DNA of 64,000 bases from Phycicoccus duodecadis (GCF_002846495.1 NZ_PJNE01000001.1:1426001-1490000), one strand, 5' to 3'. Counted from the stretch's first letter, positions 27,251 to 35,468 are shown. Translations and numbers: made by a program. The notes: generated from the letters alone by a model not told the origin.

Positions 27251-27967
27251 GTGGTGCGGACGGCCCGCGGCCGCTACGCCGTGCCGGGGGTCGGGGAGCA
27301 CCAGCGCCTGGCCGCCGCCCGCACCGCCACGCTGTCGCACCTCAGCGCCGCGCTACGCCACGGGTGGAGGGTCACGACGGTCCCCGAGGACGTCTGGGTG
27401 ACCGTCCGCCGCAAGCGCCGGTTGCGGCCGCCCGACCTCGTCGGCATCCGTCCGCACTGGAACGACCTCACCGCGGCCGAGCGCGCCGCCGGTGTCACGA
27501 GCCCGGTCCGGACGGTCCTCGACTGCGCCCGCGTCCTGCCCTTCGACGAGGCGCTCGCGGTCGCGGACTCGGCGCTGCGATCCGGCCTGGTGTCGCTTGA
27601 GGGCCTGCGCGAGGCCGCCGCGGCCACGCGCGGCCCTGGTGCGACCGCTGCCCGGCGCGTCGCCCGCCACGCCGACGGGCGCGCGGCGAACCCGTTCGAG
27701 TCCGTGCTCCGGGCGTTGGCCCTCGACGTGGGCCTGGAACTCACACCCCAGCTCGTCATCGCCGAACCGGGCCTGTTCGCCGTGGTCGACCTGGGTAACG
27801 AGGAGCTGCGCCTCGCGGTCGAGGCCGACGGCTTCGAGACGCACGGCACTCGACGACCGCCCTGCGGACGTCCGGACCAGCAGCAGCGGCGTGAGGTGCT
27901 GGGGCGAACGGTGTGGCTGGGGCTCTGCCGGTCGCAGCGCCCACGCGGGCTCAGGGCAGGGCGGTGA
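27251..27967 (+). pseudogene. AbiEi-like/DUF559-type protein, probably degraded
   Basis: An open frame of 238 codons. The middle part (Thr-Ala-Arg-Gly-Arg-Tyr-Ala-Val-Pro-Gly; Thr-Ser-Pro-Val-Arg-Thr-Val-Leu-Asp-Cys-Ala-Arg) resembles actinobacterial AbiEi-antitoxin-like proteins. Residues about 160-195 (Phe-Glu-Ser-Val-Leu-Arg ... Glu-Ala-Asp-Gly-Phe-Glu-Thr-His-Gly) are the start of a DUF559/Vsr-like nuclease fold. The usual N-terminal winged helix is missing: upstream in-frame sequence is blocked by a TGA at 27246-27248. After His-Gly the expected Arg-x-x-Asp-Cys-Arg-Arg strand is not readable in this frame, and the +1 frame looks more family-like for about 15 codons. I infer a decaying gene with frameshift damage. 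The 3' end runs 17 bases into the convergent NUDIX gene. Confidence 0.5.
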
Positions 27968-28658
27968 CCAGCACCGGGGTGCCGTCGGGGTCGACCTCGA
28001 GCACCGGGGCGACCCGCGCGATCTGCGGCCGGTCGGCCAGGAACGCCTCGACGTCGGCGAACTCCCGCAGCGCCTCCAGCGCCCACACCTGCGGCGGCAT
28101 CATCCGCACCTCGCCCGCGGCCGCGCGTCGCAGCGCGTCGGCCGGATGCACCCAGCCGTGACCGTCGGACTCCCCGCTGGTCTCGGCGGCCTCCTGCCCC
28201 TCGGGCATGGCGGCGGCCAGGATCCAGGTGTCGTAGCGGCGCGGCTCGAAGGCCGGGGTCACCCAGTGCCCGCGCCCGCGCAGGTCGGCGGCCGTGACGC
28301 GCACGCCGCACTCCTCCTCGACCTCGCGCAGGGCAGCGGCCACGAACGGCGCGGCGGCCTCGGGCGTCACCCCCATGTGCGCCGCGAGGTCGGCCAGCCC
28401 CGGCGTCGTGGGGTCGAGCGTGTGGTCGGCAGGGTCGACGCGGCCTCCCGGGAAGACCACCATCGAGGGCGCGAAGGCCATGGTCGACACCCGTCGCTGC
28501 ACGTAGACCTCGGGGCCCGACGCACCGTCGCGCACCAGCATCACCGTGGCGGCCGGCCGGGGCTCGGCGACCTCGGCGTCGGCGCCGCGGGCCAGCCACG
28601 CGTCGGCCGTGGCCCGCAGCCCGCCGCGCAGCGGGACCCTCAGCACCTCCCCCGACAC
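27951..28658 (-). CDS. NUDIX hydrolase (NUDT19-like)
   Basis: A 235-residue protein. GTG 28658 lies five bases after the RidA stop; no better in-frame start is seen. Pro-Ser-Met-Val-Val-Phe-Pro-Gly-Gly-Arg-Val-Asp-Pro-Ala-Asp opens the Nudix region, and Ala-Ala-Leu-Arg-Glu-Val-Glu-Glu-Glu-Cys-Gly-Val completes it. About 35 residues separate the two halves, an insertion typical of the NUDT7/NUDT19 type. A role in hydrolysing CoA esters or a related nucleotide conjugate is possible. It is the last gene of the DUF4177-RidA-NUDIX unit. Confidence 0.85.
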   Translation of the reverse strand: MSGEVLRVPLRGGLRATADAWLARGADAEVAEPRPAATVMLVRDGASGPEVYVQRRVSTMAFAPSMVVFPGGRVDPADHTLDPTTPGLADLAAHMGVTPEAAAPFVAAALREVEEECGVRVTAADLRGRGHWVTPAFEPRRYDTWILAAAMPEGQEAAETSGESDGHGWVHPADALRRAAAGEVRMMPPQVWALEALREFADVEAFLADRPQIARVAPVLEVDPDGTPVLVTALP

Positions 28659-28662
28659 GATG

Positions 28663-29136
28663 TCAGTCCCTGATGTGGGCGATGACCTCGACCTCGACCG
28701 GCGCGCCGAAGGGCAGCGCGGCCACGCCGACGGCCGAGCGCGCGTGCCGGCCCGCCTCGCCGAAGACCTGCGCGAAGAGCTCGCTGGCGCCGTTGACGAC
28801 GCCCGGCTGCCCGGTGAACGAGGGGTCGGAGGCGACGAACCCGGTGACCTTGACGATGCCCTCGACGCGGTCAAGGTCGGGGACCACCGTCCGGATGGCC
28901 GCGATGGCGTTGAGCGCACACACGGCGGCCAGCTGCCGGGCGCGCTCGGGCGTGACCAGCCCCACGAGCTCGCCGACGGTGCCGGTCTCGGGCAGCGCAC
29001 CGTCGACCATCGGGACCTGCCCCGACACGTAGACGCGCGAGCCGTCGAGGACGGCCGGCACGTACGCCGCCAGGGGCGGGACCACCTCGGGCAGGGTCAG
29101 CCCGAGCTCGGCGAGGCGCTCGTCGACGGCTCCCAC
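28663..29136 (-). CDS. RidA/YjgF-family enamine deaminase
   Basis: A 157-residue protein. GTG 29136 begins two bases after the DUF4177-like stop, indicating coupling. Features are Ser-Arg-Val-Tyr-Val-Ser-Gly-Gln-Val-Pro-Met, a Cys-Ala-Leu-Asn-Ala-Ile helix and a C-terminal Ala-Arg-Ser-Ala-Val-Gly-Val-Ala-Ala-Leu-Pro-Phe-Gly-Ala-Pro-Val-Glu-Val-Glu segment. These match the long RidA subgroup (Rv3678c-like), in which the Arg-Ser pair near the end lies in the active cleft. It removes reactive enamine/imine intermediates made by PLP enzymes. Canonical RidA is about 130 residues, so this is a somewhat longer member. Confidence 0.9.
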   Translation of the reverse strand: MGAVDERLAELGLTLPEVVPPLAAYVPAVLDGSRVYVSGQVPMVDGALPETGTVGELVGLVTPERARQLAAVCALNAIAAIRTVVPDLDRVEGIVKVTGFVASDPSFTGQPGVVNGASELFAQVFGEAGRHARSAVGVAALPFGAPVEVEVIAHIRD

Positions 29137-29138
29137 GC

Positions 29139-29291
29139 TCAGCCCTTGGCCCGCTTGAGGTACGCCACGAGGTTGCCCTCGGGCATGACGAGCACCTGGA
29201 CGAGCTCCCAGCCGTCCTCTCCCCACTGGTCGAGGATCTGCTTCGTCGCGTGCACGATGAGCGGAACGGTCGCGTACTCCCATTTCTGCAT
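29139..29291 (-). CDS. DUF4177-type small protein
   Basis: Only 50 residues. It starts Met-Gln-Lys-Trp-Glu-Tyr-Ala-Thr and continues with Gln-Ile-Leu-Asp-Gln-Trp-Gly-Glu-Asp-Gly-Trp-Glu-Leu-Val, a sequence found widely in actinobacteria at this locus (Rv3678A-like). TAGGGT seven bases upstream supports a leaderless ATG at 29291. It is two bases ahead of RidA and so forms the head of that operon. The function is unknown. The fixed position next to RidA across actinobacteria suggests a shared role. Confidence 0.9.
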   Translation of the reverse strand: MQKWEYATVPLIVHATKQILDQWGEDGWELVQVLVMPEGNLVAYLKRAKG

Positions 29292-29298
29292 GCGCGCC

Positions 29299-29304
29299 AC
29301 CCTA
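29299..29304 (-). promoter_or_regulatory. -10 element for the leaderless DUF4177-RidA operon
   Basis: TAGGGT on the minus strand, seven bases before ATG 29291. It faces the plus-strand -10 at 29324-29329 only 19 bases away. Confidence 0.6.
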
Positions 29305-29323
29305 CCGGCGCGCGGCCGGGGAC

Positions 29324-29329
29324 TACCGT
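29324..29329 (+). promoter_or_regulatory. -10 element for the leaderless esterase gene
   Basis: TACCGT, seven bases before GTG 29337. The two back-to-back leaderless promoters share a 45-base intergenic space. Confidence 0.5.
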
Positions 29330-29336
29330 GGCCGAG

Positions 29337-30104
29337 GTGAGCGACGAGCCCGAGGTCCTGTCCCGCCCCTCCCGGCAGCCCGACCGCACGGAGGTCACCG
29401 GCCCGGAGCAGACCGACGTCTACGACGTGTGGGAGCCCGACCACGCCCGCGCGCGTGGTGTCACGGTCGGCCTCGTCCACGGCGGCTTCTGGCGCCCGCA
29501 CTACGACCGCGCGCACCTGGCCCCGCTCGCCACCGCCCTGTCCCGCGACGGCTTCCACGTCGCCAACCTCGAGTACCCGCGCACCGGGATGCCCGGCGGT
29601 GGCTGGCCCGGCACCGGCGACGCGCTGCTGGCACGGGTGGCCTCGGTCGTCGCCGACACCGACCTGCCCGAGACCCTCGTGCTGGTGGGGCACTCGGCCG
29701 GTGGGCACCTGGTCACCTGGCTCGCCTCCGACGACCGCTGCCCGGGCCTGCACGGCGTGGTCGGACTCGGCCCGGTCGTCGACCTGGGCGAGGCGGACCG
29801 CCAGCACCTGGGCAACGACGCCGCACGCGCGTTCCTCGGCGGCAGCCCCGACGAGGTCCCCGACGCCTGGGCGGCCGCCGACCCCGCCCGCCAGCGCCTG
29901 ACCACCCCGGCCGCCCTGGTCCCGGGCGAGCACGACGACGTCGTGCCGCCGTCGGTCGTCGAGGCGTACGCGGCCGGCCGGCCCGCCGACGCGCCGCTGA
30001 CCACGGCCCTGGCCCGCGGCGCCGACCACTTCGACCTGGTCGACCCCGAGCACCCGGCCTACCTGCTGGTCCTCGCCGAGATCGAGGAGCTCACCCTGCG
30101 CTGA
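29337..30104 (+). CDS. Alpha/beta hydrolase, kynurenine-formamidase/esterase-like
   Basis: A 255-residue enzyme; GTG 29337 is selected by the -10 seven bases upstream. The oxyanion segment Val-His-Gly-Gly-Phe-Trp, the nucleophile elbow Gly-His-Ser-Ala-Gly-Gly-His, an Asp in Gly-Glu-His-Asp-Asp-Val-Val and a late His in Ala-Asp-His-Phe-Asp form a complete catalytic set. The HGGFW-type oxyanion hole resembles arylformamidases and carboxylesterases. The substrate is unknown. No tryptophan-catabolism genes are adjacent, so kynurenine formamidase activity is only a possibility. Confidence 0.82.
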   Translation: MSDEPEVLSRPSRQPDRTEVTGPEQTDVYDVWEPDHARARGVTVGLVHGGFWRPHYDRAHLAPLATALSRDGFHVANLEYPRTGMPGGGWPGTGDALLARVASVVADTDLPETLVLVGHSAGGHLVTWLASDDRCPGLHGVVGLGPVVDLGEADRQHLGNDAARAFLGGSPDEVPDAWAAADPARQRLTTPAALVPGEHDDVVPPSVVEAYAAGRPADAPLTTALARGADHFDLVDPEHPAYLLVLAEIEELTLR

Positions 30105-30124
30105 GGCCGCTCGTCCCCGCGCCA

Positions 30125-30130
30125 TACCCT
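30125..30130 (+). promoter_or_regulatory. -10 element for the leaderless ArsA-pair operon
   Basis: TACCCT, six bases before ATG 30137. Confidence 0.55.
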
Positions 30131-30136
30131 GGCGGT

Positions 30137-31144
30137 ATGGCCACGCCCCCCTTGGACGACGCGTTCGACGGCGTCCGGCTGCACGTCGTGACCGGCAAGG
30201 GCGGGGTCGGCAAGACCACGGTCGCCTCGGCGCTCGGCCTGGCGCTGGCGCGGCAGGGCAAGCGCGTGCTGCTGGCCGAGGTCGAAGGGCGGCAGGGCAT
30301 CAGCCAGACCTTCGGGGTGCCCCCGCTCGGCACGGGCGAGGTCCGCCTCGTCCAGGACCCTTCCGGCGGTGGGCTGTGGGGGCTGTCGGTCGACGCGACG
30401 GCCGCCCTGCTCGAGTACCTCCAGACCTTCTACAAGCTGGGCCGGGCCGGGGGCGCGCTCGAGAAGATGGGCGTCATCGACTTCGCCACCACCATCGCCC
30501 CGGGGGTCCGCGACGTCCTCCTGACCGGCAAGGTCTATGAGGCGGTCGGGCGCACCGACGGCTCACGCCGAGGTCAGGGCGACCCTGTCTGGGACGCCGT
30601 CGTCCTCGACGCGCCACCCACCGGCCGGGTCGCCCGCTTCCTCGGCGTCAACGAGCAGGTCGCCGACCTCGCCCGCGTGGGCCCCATCCACTCGCAGGCC
30701 GAGTCGATCACCCGGATGCTGCGCGACCGCATCTCGCGGGTCCACGTCGTCACCCTCCTCGAGGAGATGCCGGTGCAGGAGAGCGCGGATGCCGTCGCCG
30801 AGCTGGAGGCCGCCGGCTTCCCGGTGGGGGCCATGGTCGTGAACCAGGTGCGTGAGCCGGTGCTGGCCGGGCCCGGGCTGGCCGCCCTCACCGGCGACGA
30901 CGCCGAAGAGCGGGTGCGGGCCGACCTCGCGCTGGTGGGGGTCCGGAACGGCGCGAAGACCGTCGGCGGCCTCGTCGCCGAGGGCCGTGACCTCGCGGCC
31001 CGGCTCGCTCTCGAGACCGAGCTGGCCGCGGAGGTGGCGGCCATCGGCCACCCGGTGCTGCGCCTGCCCTCGCTGCCCTCCGGCACCGAGGACGGCGGCG
31101 TGTCCGTCCTGGCCGACGAGCTGACCGAGCAGGGAGTGGCCTGA
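30137..31144 (+). CDS. Get3/ArsA-like ATPase, first subunit (Rv3679-like)
   Basis: A 335-residue P-loop ATPase. The deviant Walker A Gly-Lys-Gly-Gly-Val-Gly-Lys-Thr-Thr (residues 20-28) has the signature intradimer lysine, and an Asp-Ala-Pro-Pro-Thr-Gly-Arg switch lies mid-protein. Arsenite-binding cysteines are absent. In mycobacteria the Rv3679-Rv3680 pair forms a Get3-like heterodimer reported to act in stress tolerance and not in arsenite export. The same pair is present here, joined by a one-base stop/start overlap (TGATG). The client of the complex is unknown. Confidence 0.92.
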   Translation: MATPPLDDAFDGVRLHVVTGKGGVGKTTVASALGLALARQGKRVLLAEVEGRQGISQTFGVPPLGTGEVRLVQDPSGGGLWGLSVDATAALLEYLQTFYKLGRAGGALEKMGVIDFATTIAPGVRDVLLTGKVYEAVGRTDGSRRGQGDPVWDAVVLDAPPTGRVARFLGVNEQVADLARVGPIHSQAESITRMLRDRISRVHVVTLLEEMPVQESADAVAELEAAGFPVGAMVVNQVREPVLAGPGLAALTGDDAEERVRADLALVGVRNGAKTVGGLVAEGRDLAARLALETELAAEVAAIGHPVLRLPSLPSGTEDGGVSVLADELTEQGVA

Positions 31145-32304
31145 TGGCGCGCGCGCTCCCGGCCACCATGGACGTCGACCGGCTGCTGGCCGACCGCGAC
31201 ACCGGGATCATCGTCTGCTGCGGCTCCGGCGGCGTCGGCAAGACGACCACGGCCGCCGCGCTCGGCGTCCGCGCGGCCGAGATGGGGCGCCACGTCGTGG
31301 TGCTGACCATCGACCCCGCGCGCCGCCTGGCGCAGTCCCTCGGGCTGACCGAGCTCGACAACACCCCGCGGCCCGTGGTCGGTGTGGGCGACGACGCGGG
31401 CGGCTCGCTCGACGCGATGATGCTCGACATGAAGCGGACCTTCGACGAGGTGGTGCTGGCGCACTCGACCCCCGAGAAGGCGGCCCAGATCCTCGAGAAC
31501 CCCTTCTACACAGCGGTGTCGAGCTCGTTCGCCGGCACCCAGGAGTACATGGCCATGGAGAAGCTCGGCCAGCTCCGGGCCGAGGCCGAGCGCGACGGCA
31601 CGTGGGACCTCGTCGTCGTCGACACCCCGCCGAGCCGGTCGGCCCTCGACTTCCTCGACGCGCCCAAGCGGCTCGGGTCCTTCCTCGACGGCCGCTTCAT
31701 CCGGCTGCTGATGGCGCCCGCGAAGGCCGGCGGCAAGGCCTATCTCAAGGTCTTCTCGTTCGGCGCCAACCTCGCGGCCACCACGCTCTCGAGGGTGCTC
31801 GGCGGCCAGTTCCTCCAGGACGTGCAGACCTTCGTGGCGGCGCTCGACACCATGTTCGGCGGCTTCCGCGAGCGCGCCGACGTCACCTACGCCCTGCTCA
31901 AGGAGCCCTCGACCGCGTTCGTCGTGGTCGCCGCCCCCGAGCGCGACGCCCTGCGCGAGGCCGCCTACTTCGTCGAGCGGCTCGAGGCCGAGGGGATGCC
32001 GCTGGCCGGTGTCGTCGTCAACCGGATGCAGGTGCTGGCGGCCCCGGGGCTCAGCGGCTCCCGGGCGGAGGCCGCGGCCGAGCAGCTCGACGACCGCCTC
32101 GACGACGGCCCGGGGCCGGGGCTCACCGCCTCGCTGCTGCGCCTGCACGCCGACCTGGCCGAGGTGGCCACGCGGCACGAGGCCCGGGTGGCGCGGTTCG
32201 TCACCTCGCACCCCGGGGTGCCGGTCTCGACGGTGCCGGCCGGAGCCACCGACATCCACGACCTCGACGGCCTGCGCACGGTCGCGGCGGCCCTGGCGGG
32301 CTGA
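31144..32304 (+). CDS. Get3/ArsA-like ATPase, second subunit (Rv3680-like)
   Basis: A 386-residue partner. The P-loop Gly-Ser-Gly-Gly-Val-Gly-Lys-Thr-Thr (about residues 27-35) has Ser where the signature lysine usually sits, whereas the first subunit keeps it. Asp-Thr-Pro-Pro-Ser-Arg-Ser is the switch motif, and a long helical middle region (about 120-260, with Gly-Thr-Gln-Glu-Tyr-Met-Ala-Met-Glu and a hydrophobic Phe-Leu/Ile-Arg-Leu-Leu-Met stretch) could form a client-binding groove. The ATG overlaps the upstream stop by one base. It ends before a large convergent hairpin facing whiB. Confidence 0.92.
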   Translation: MARALPATMDVDRLLADRDTGIIVCCGSGGVGKTTTAAALGVRAAEMGRHVVVLTIDPARRLAQSLGLTELDNTPRPVVGVGDDAGGSLDAMMLDMKRTFDEVVLAHSTPEKAAQILENPFYTAVSSSFAGTQEYMAMEKLGQLRAEAERDGTWDLVVVDTPPSRSALDFLDAPKRLGSFLDGRFIRLLMAPAKAGGKAYLKVFSFGANLAATTLSRVLGGQFLQDVQTFVAALDTMFGGFRERADVTYALLKEPSTAFVVVAAPERDALREAAYFVERLEAEGMPLAGVVVNRMQVLAAPGLSGSRAEAAAEQLDDRLDDGPGPGLTASLLRLHADLAEVATRHEARVARFVTSHPGVPVSTVPAGATDIHDLDGLRTVAAALAG

Positions 32305-32371
32305 CGCCCGCGGCTCGGGGCGGCCCGGTTCTGCGCGCCGCGAGCGGCCGGAGGCCTCCGGACATGAAGAA

Positions 32372-32451
32372 CCCCGGCGGGACCGACCGGACCACTCGTG
32401 ACTGCAGGGGGTGTCACGACTGGCTGCAGGGGGTGGTCGGTCCCGCCGGGG
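32372..32451. terminator. Bidirectional 17-bp hairpin between the ArsA pair and whiB
   Basis: The arms 32372-32388 and 32435-32451 are perfect complements. The 46-base loop contains a nested CGTGAC/GTCACG stem and a repeated CTGCAGGGGGT. It sits exactly between convergent genes and could stop both transcripts. Confidence 0.7.
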
Positions 32452-32461
32452 AGTACGGGGG

Positions 32462-32782
32462 TCAGGCGATCGCGGTCTCCGCGCTCTGGGCCTTGGCGGC
32501 CGAGAGCAGGGCGGTCCAGGACCTGACGTCGGGGCGGCGGCGCAGGAGGGCCCGGCGCTCGCGCTCGGTCATCCCTCCCCAGACACCGAACTCGGTGCCG
32601 TTGTCGAGGGCGTCGGCGAGGCACTCGGCGACGACGGGGCAGCCCTTGCAAACCGCCTTGGCCGCGCGCTGGGCCTTGCCCTGGACGAAGAGCGCGTCGG
32701 GGTCGGTGCCCGCGCAGCGTCCGAGCGGAGCCCACTCCGTGACCCAGTGGCCGTCCGTGACCACATCGGGGCTGATGCTCAT
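32462..32782 (-). CDS. whiB: WhiB-family iron-sulfur regulator (WhiB4-position)
   Basis: A 106-residue protein. ATG 32782 is chosen because GAGG precedes it at proper spacing; a GTG at 32788 overlaps that site. Four iron-sulfur cysteines are at 23, 45, 48 and 54 (Cys-x21-Cys-x2-Cys-x5-Cys). The Gly-Val-Trp-Gly-Gly turn at 66-70 and a basic C-terminus (Glu-Arg-Arg-Ala-Leu-Leu-Arg-Arg-Arg) complete the WhiB fold. WhiB proteins are redox- or NO-sensing partners of sigma factors. The position between the Get3 pair and ponA is that of WhiB4 (Rv3681c) in M. tuberculosis. Orthology is inferred mainly from synteny. Confidence 0.93.
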   Translation of the reverse strand: MSISPDVVTDGHWVTEWAPLGRCAGTDPDALFVQGKAQRAAKAVCKGCPVVAECLADALDNGTEFGVWGGMTERERRALLRRRPDVRSWTALLSAAKAQSAETAIA

Positions 32783-32996
32783 GTCCACCTCGTTTCGCCG
32801 TTCCGTTCCCTGTCCCCACCGGTGGGTGAGGACCTACTGAAACCGTAGGCAGCGGGCGGGCTCCCAGGTATCGTCCGAACCGGTCGACGCGCTGGCCGAA
32901 CGGTCGAGCACCCCGCCGAACGGACGATGCGACCCCTCCACCGACCGACGGGTGCGTCGCGGGCCTTCGGAATCCGACCCATCCAGGGGGCCGGGT

Positions 32997-33002
32997 TACC
33001 CT
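32997..33002 (+). promoter_or_regulatory. -10 element for leaderless ponA
   Basis: TACCCT, seven bases before ATG 33010. Confidence 0.6.
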
Positions 33003-33009
33003 GGGGACC

Positions 33010-35412
33010 ATGGACGGTCGAGCCCACAACATCCCTGCCGTGCTCCGGCTCCTCCTCGGTTTCGTCGTGCTGAGCACGGTCGCGGGCCTGCTGCTGGCCG
33101 GGCTCGCGGTGCCCGCCATCGGCGCCACGGGCCAGGCGGCCAAGAGCGGCGTCGACTTCTTCAACGACCTGCCGAGCGACTTCACCGTCTCCCCGCTCGC
33201 CCAGCAGTCCAAGATCCTCGACGCCCAGGGCCAGCTCATCGCCAACCCCTACGACGAGAACCGCATCATCGTCCCGCTGAAGAAGATCTCGCCGGCGATG
33301 CAGAACGCCCAGATCGCCATCGAGGACGCGCGCTTCCGTGAGCACGGGGGCCTCGACCTGCGCGGCTTCACCCGCGCCGTCGTCTCGAACGCCCAGGGCG
33401 GCGACGTGCAGGGCGCGTCCACCCTGACCCAGCAGTACGTGAAGATCACCCTCCAGGAGAACGCCCTGCGCCGCGGCGACAAGGCGGCGGCCGAGGCCGC
33501 GACCAAGAAGTCGTACGCCCGCAAGCTCCAGGAGCTCAAGTACGCGGTCAACGTCGAGGAGAACTACACCAAGGACCAGATCCTCGAGGGCTACCTCAAC
33601 CTCGTCTACTACGGCGACCAGGCCTACGGGGTCGAGGCCGCGGCGCTGAACTACTTCGGCGTGCACGCCAGCCGGCTCAACGTCGGCCAGGCCGCGCTGC
33701 TGGCCGGCATCGTGCAGCAGCCCACGGCCTACAACCCGCTGCTGAACCCCGACCAGGCCCAGGCCCGCCGTGACGTCGTCCTCACCCGGATGCAGCAGCT
33801 CGGGTTCGCCTCGGCCAAGGACGTCGCCGCCGCCAAGAAGATCCCGGTGCCGAAGATGATCAAGAAGCAGCCGGTCAAGGGCGTGTGCCACCGCTCGAGC
33901 CAGCCCTACTTCTGCGCCTACGTGATGGCCTACCTGCAGAACTCCCCCCAGATGGCGGTGCTCGGCAAGACCCCCGAGGCGCGCCTGAAGCGGATCAACC
34001 AGGGCGGCCTCACCATCCGCACCACGCTCAACCCGACGATGCAGAAGGACGCGCAGACCGAGATCGAGCGCGCCGTCCCGGTCAACAACAAGAGCAACCT
34101 CGGTGGTGCCATCAGCGTGGTCGAGCCGGGCACCGGCAAGATCCTCGCGATGGTCCAGGCCAGCGACTTCGAGAAGACCCAGACCAACCTCAACGTCGAC
34201 AAGGTCTACGGCGGCGGCCCGTACGGCTACCAGTTCGGCTCGACGGCCAAGGTCTTCGGGCTCGTCACCGCGCTCGAGCAGGGGATGCCCCTCGACGGCA
34301 AGATCTACGTCCCCTTCGCCACGGCGAAGAAGGAGTACGTCTTCAAGAGCGACAAGGTGGTCGGGGCTCCCTGCGGTGCCGACAAGCCGTGGGGGGTCAC
34401 CAACGACTACGCCATCGGCGGCCGCCAGATGAGCCTGGGCGAGGGCATCGGAAAGTCGATCAACACCTGGGCCGCCCAGCTCACCATCGACGTCGGGCCC
34501 TGCAACGTGCTCGACACGATGAAGAAGATGGGCGTCCACATGGCCAACGGCCAGGACATCTACCGCAGCATCTCCAACGCCACCCTGGGCTCGGGCACCA
34601 CGACCCCGCTCGACCTCGCCAGCGCCTACGCCACCCTGGCGGCCGGCGGCAAGCACTGCGAGCCCAGCCCGATCGCCTCGATCACCACCCCCGACCGCAA
34701 GGCCATCACCTTCCCCGCCGCCAAGTGCACGCAGGTCATCTCGGCCGACACCGCGAACGCGGCCTCGTACCTGCTGAAGGGCACCTTCCGCAGCGGCGGT
34801 ACCGCCCAGGGCACCTGGAACGTCGACGCCCGGCCCGCCGCCGGTAAGACGGGCACCACCGAGAAGCACAACCAGGGCTGGTTCGTCGGGTACACCCCGC
34901 AGCTCGCCACGGCGGTCTGGATCGGCAACGTGCAGGTGGCCGACAAGAACGGCACCCTCTACTCCCTCAACGGCAAGTGCTTCGGCGACTACGGCTGCTT
35001 CCGGGAGGTCTTCGGCGGCACGGTGTCGGCCCCGGTCTGGGCCGCGACGATGAAGAAGCTGAGCGAGGGGATGCCCGTCAAGGACTTCCCCGCCCCCAGC
35101 GAGAAGGCCCGGCGCGGCAACCTGGTCGACATCCCCAACGTGTACGCGCGCAGCGTGTCCTCGGCCACCCGCATCCTGCAGGACGCCGGCTTCTCGGCCC
35201 AGGTCGTGGGCTACATCAGCAGCAACGCCCCGAACGGCACCGTGGCGGGCACCAGCCCCTCCGGGTCGGCCCCCCAGGGCGCCACCATCGGGCTGCTCCT
35301 GTCGTCCGGGTCGGGTCAGGCATCGGCGGCGCAGGCGCCACAGCAACCCCAGCCGCAGCCCACCACCGCCAAGCCCGGCCGGACCAAGAAGCCCCCACCG
35401 CCCAACAAGTGA
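33010..35412 (+). CDS. ponA: Class A penicillin-binding protein (PonA2-like) with PASTA domain
   Basis: An 800-residue bifunctional cell-wall synthase. It has one N-terminal membrane helix (about 15-38) and a GT51 transglycosylase with Glu-Asp-Ala-Arg-Phe-Arg-Glu-His-Gly (Glu105) and Gly-Ala-Ser-Thr-Leu-Thr-Gln-Gln. The transpeptidase motifs are Ser411-Thr-Ala-Lys414, Ser483-Ile-Asn and Lys613-Thr-Gly-Thr. A single PASTA domain follows near residues 700-765, and the tail is a Gln-Pro-Lys-rich extension. It polymerises and crosslinks peptidoglycan at the outer face of the membrane. Rv3682 (PonA2) has the same layout and locus. The start has a leaderless-type -10. Confidence 0.97.
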   Translation: MDGRAHNIPAVLRLLLGFVVLSTVAGLLLAGLAVPAIGATGQAAKSGVDFFNDLPSDFTVSPLAQQSKILDAQGQLIANPYDENRIIVPLKKISPAMQNAQIAIEDARFREHGGLDLRGFTRAVVSNAQGGDVQGASTLTQQYVKITLQENALRRGDKAAAEAATKKSYARKLQELKYAVNVEENYTKDQILEGYLNLVYYGDQAYGVEAAALNYFGVHASRLNVGQAALLAGIVQQPTAYNPLLNPDQAQARRDVVLTRMQQLGFASAKDVAAAKKIPVPKMIKKQPVKGVCHRSSQPYFCAYVMAYLQNSPQMAVLGKTPEARLKRINQGGLTIRTTLNPTMQKDAQTEIERAVPVNNKSNLGGAISVVEPGTGKILAMVQASDFEKTQTNLNVDKVYGGGPYGYQFGSTAKVFGLVTALEQGMPLDGKIYVPFATAKKEYVFKSDKVVGAPCGADKPWGVTNDYAIGGRQMSLGEGIGKSINTWAAQLTIDVGPCNVLDTMKKMGVHMANGQDIYRSISNATLGSGTTTPLDLASAYATLAAGGKHCEPSPIASITTPDRKAITFPAAKCTQVISADTANAASYLLKGTFRSGGTAQGTWNVDARPAAGKTGTTEKHNQGWFVGYTPQLATAVWIGNVQVADKNGTLYSLNGKCFGDYGCFREVFGGTVSAPVWAATMKKLSEGMPVKDFPAPSEKARRGNLVDIPNVYARSVSSATRILQDAGFSAQVVGYISSNAPNGTVAGTSPSGSAPQGATIGLLLSSGSGQASAAQAPQQPQPQPTTAKPGRTKKPPPPNK

Positions 35413-35424
35413 CCCGTGCTGCGC

Positions 35425-35468
35425 ACGACGGGGCCCCCACCGGATCTCTCCGGTGGGGGCCCCGTCGT
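35425..35468. terminator. 19-bp perfect hairpin between ponA and the GatB/YqeY gene
   Basis: The arms 35425-35443 and 35450-35468 pair perfectly around a six-base loop (ATCTCT). It serves both converging genes. Confidence 0.85.

Noticed and set aside
30137..32304. Arsenite efflux (ArsA) assignment
   Set aside because: No ArsB, ArsD or ArsR genes are adjacent, and the paired cysteines needed for arsenite binding are not seen. Synteny supports the Get3-like pair.
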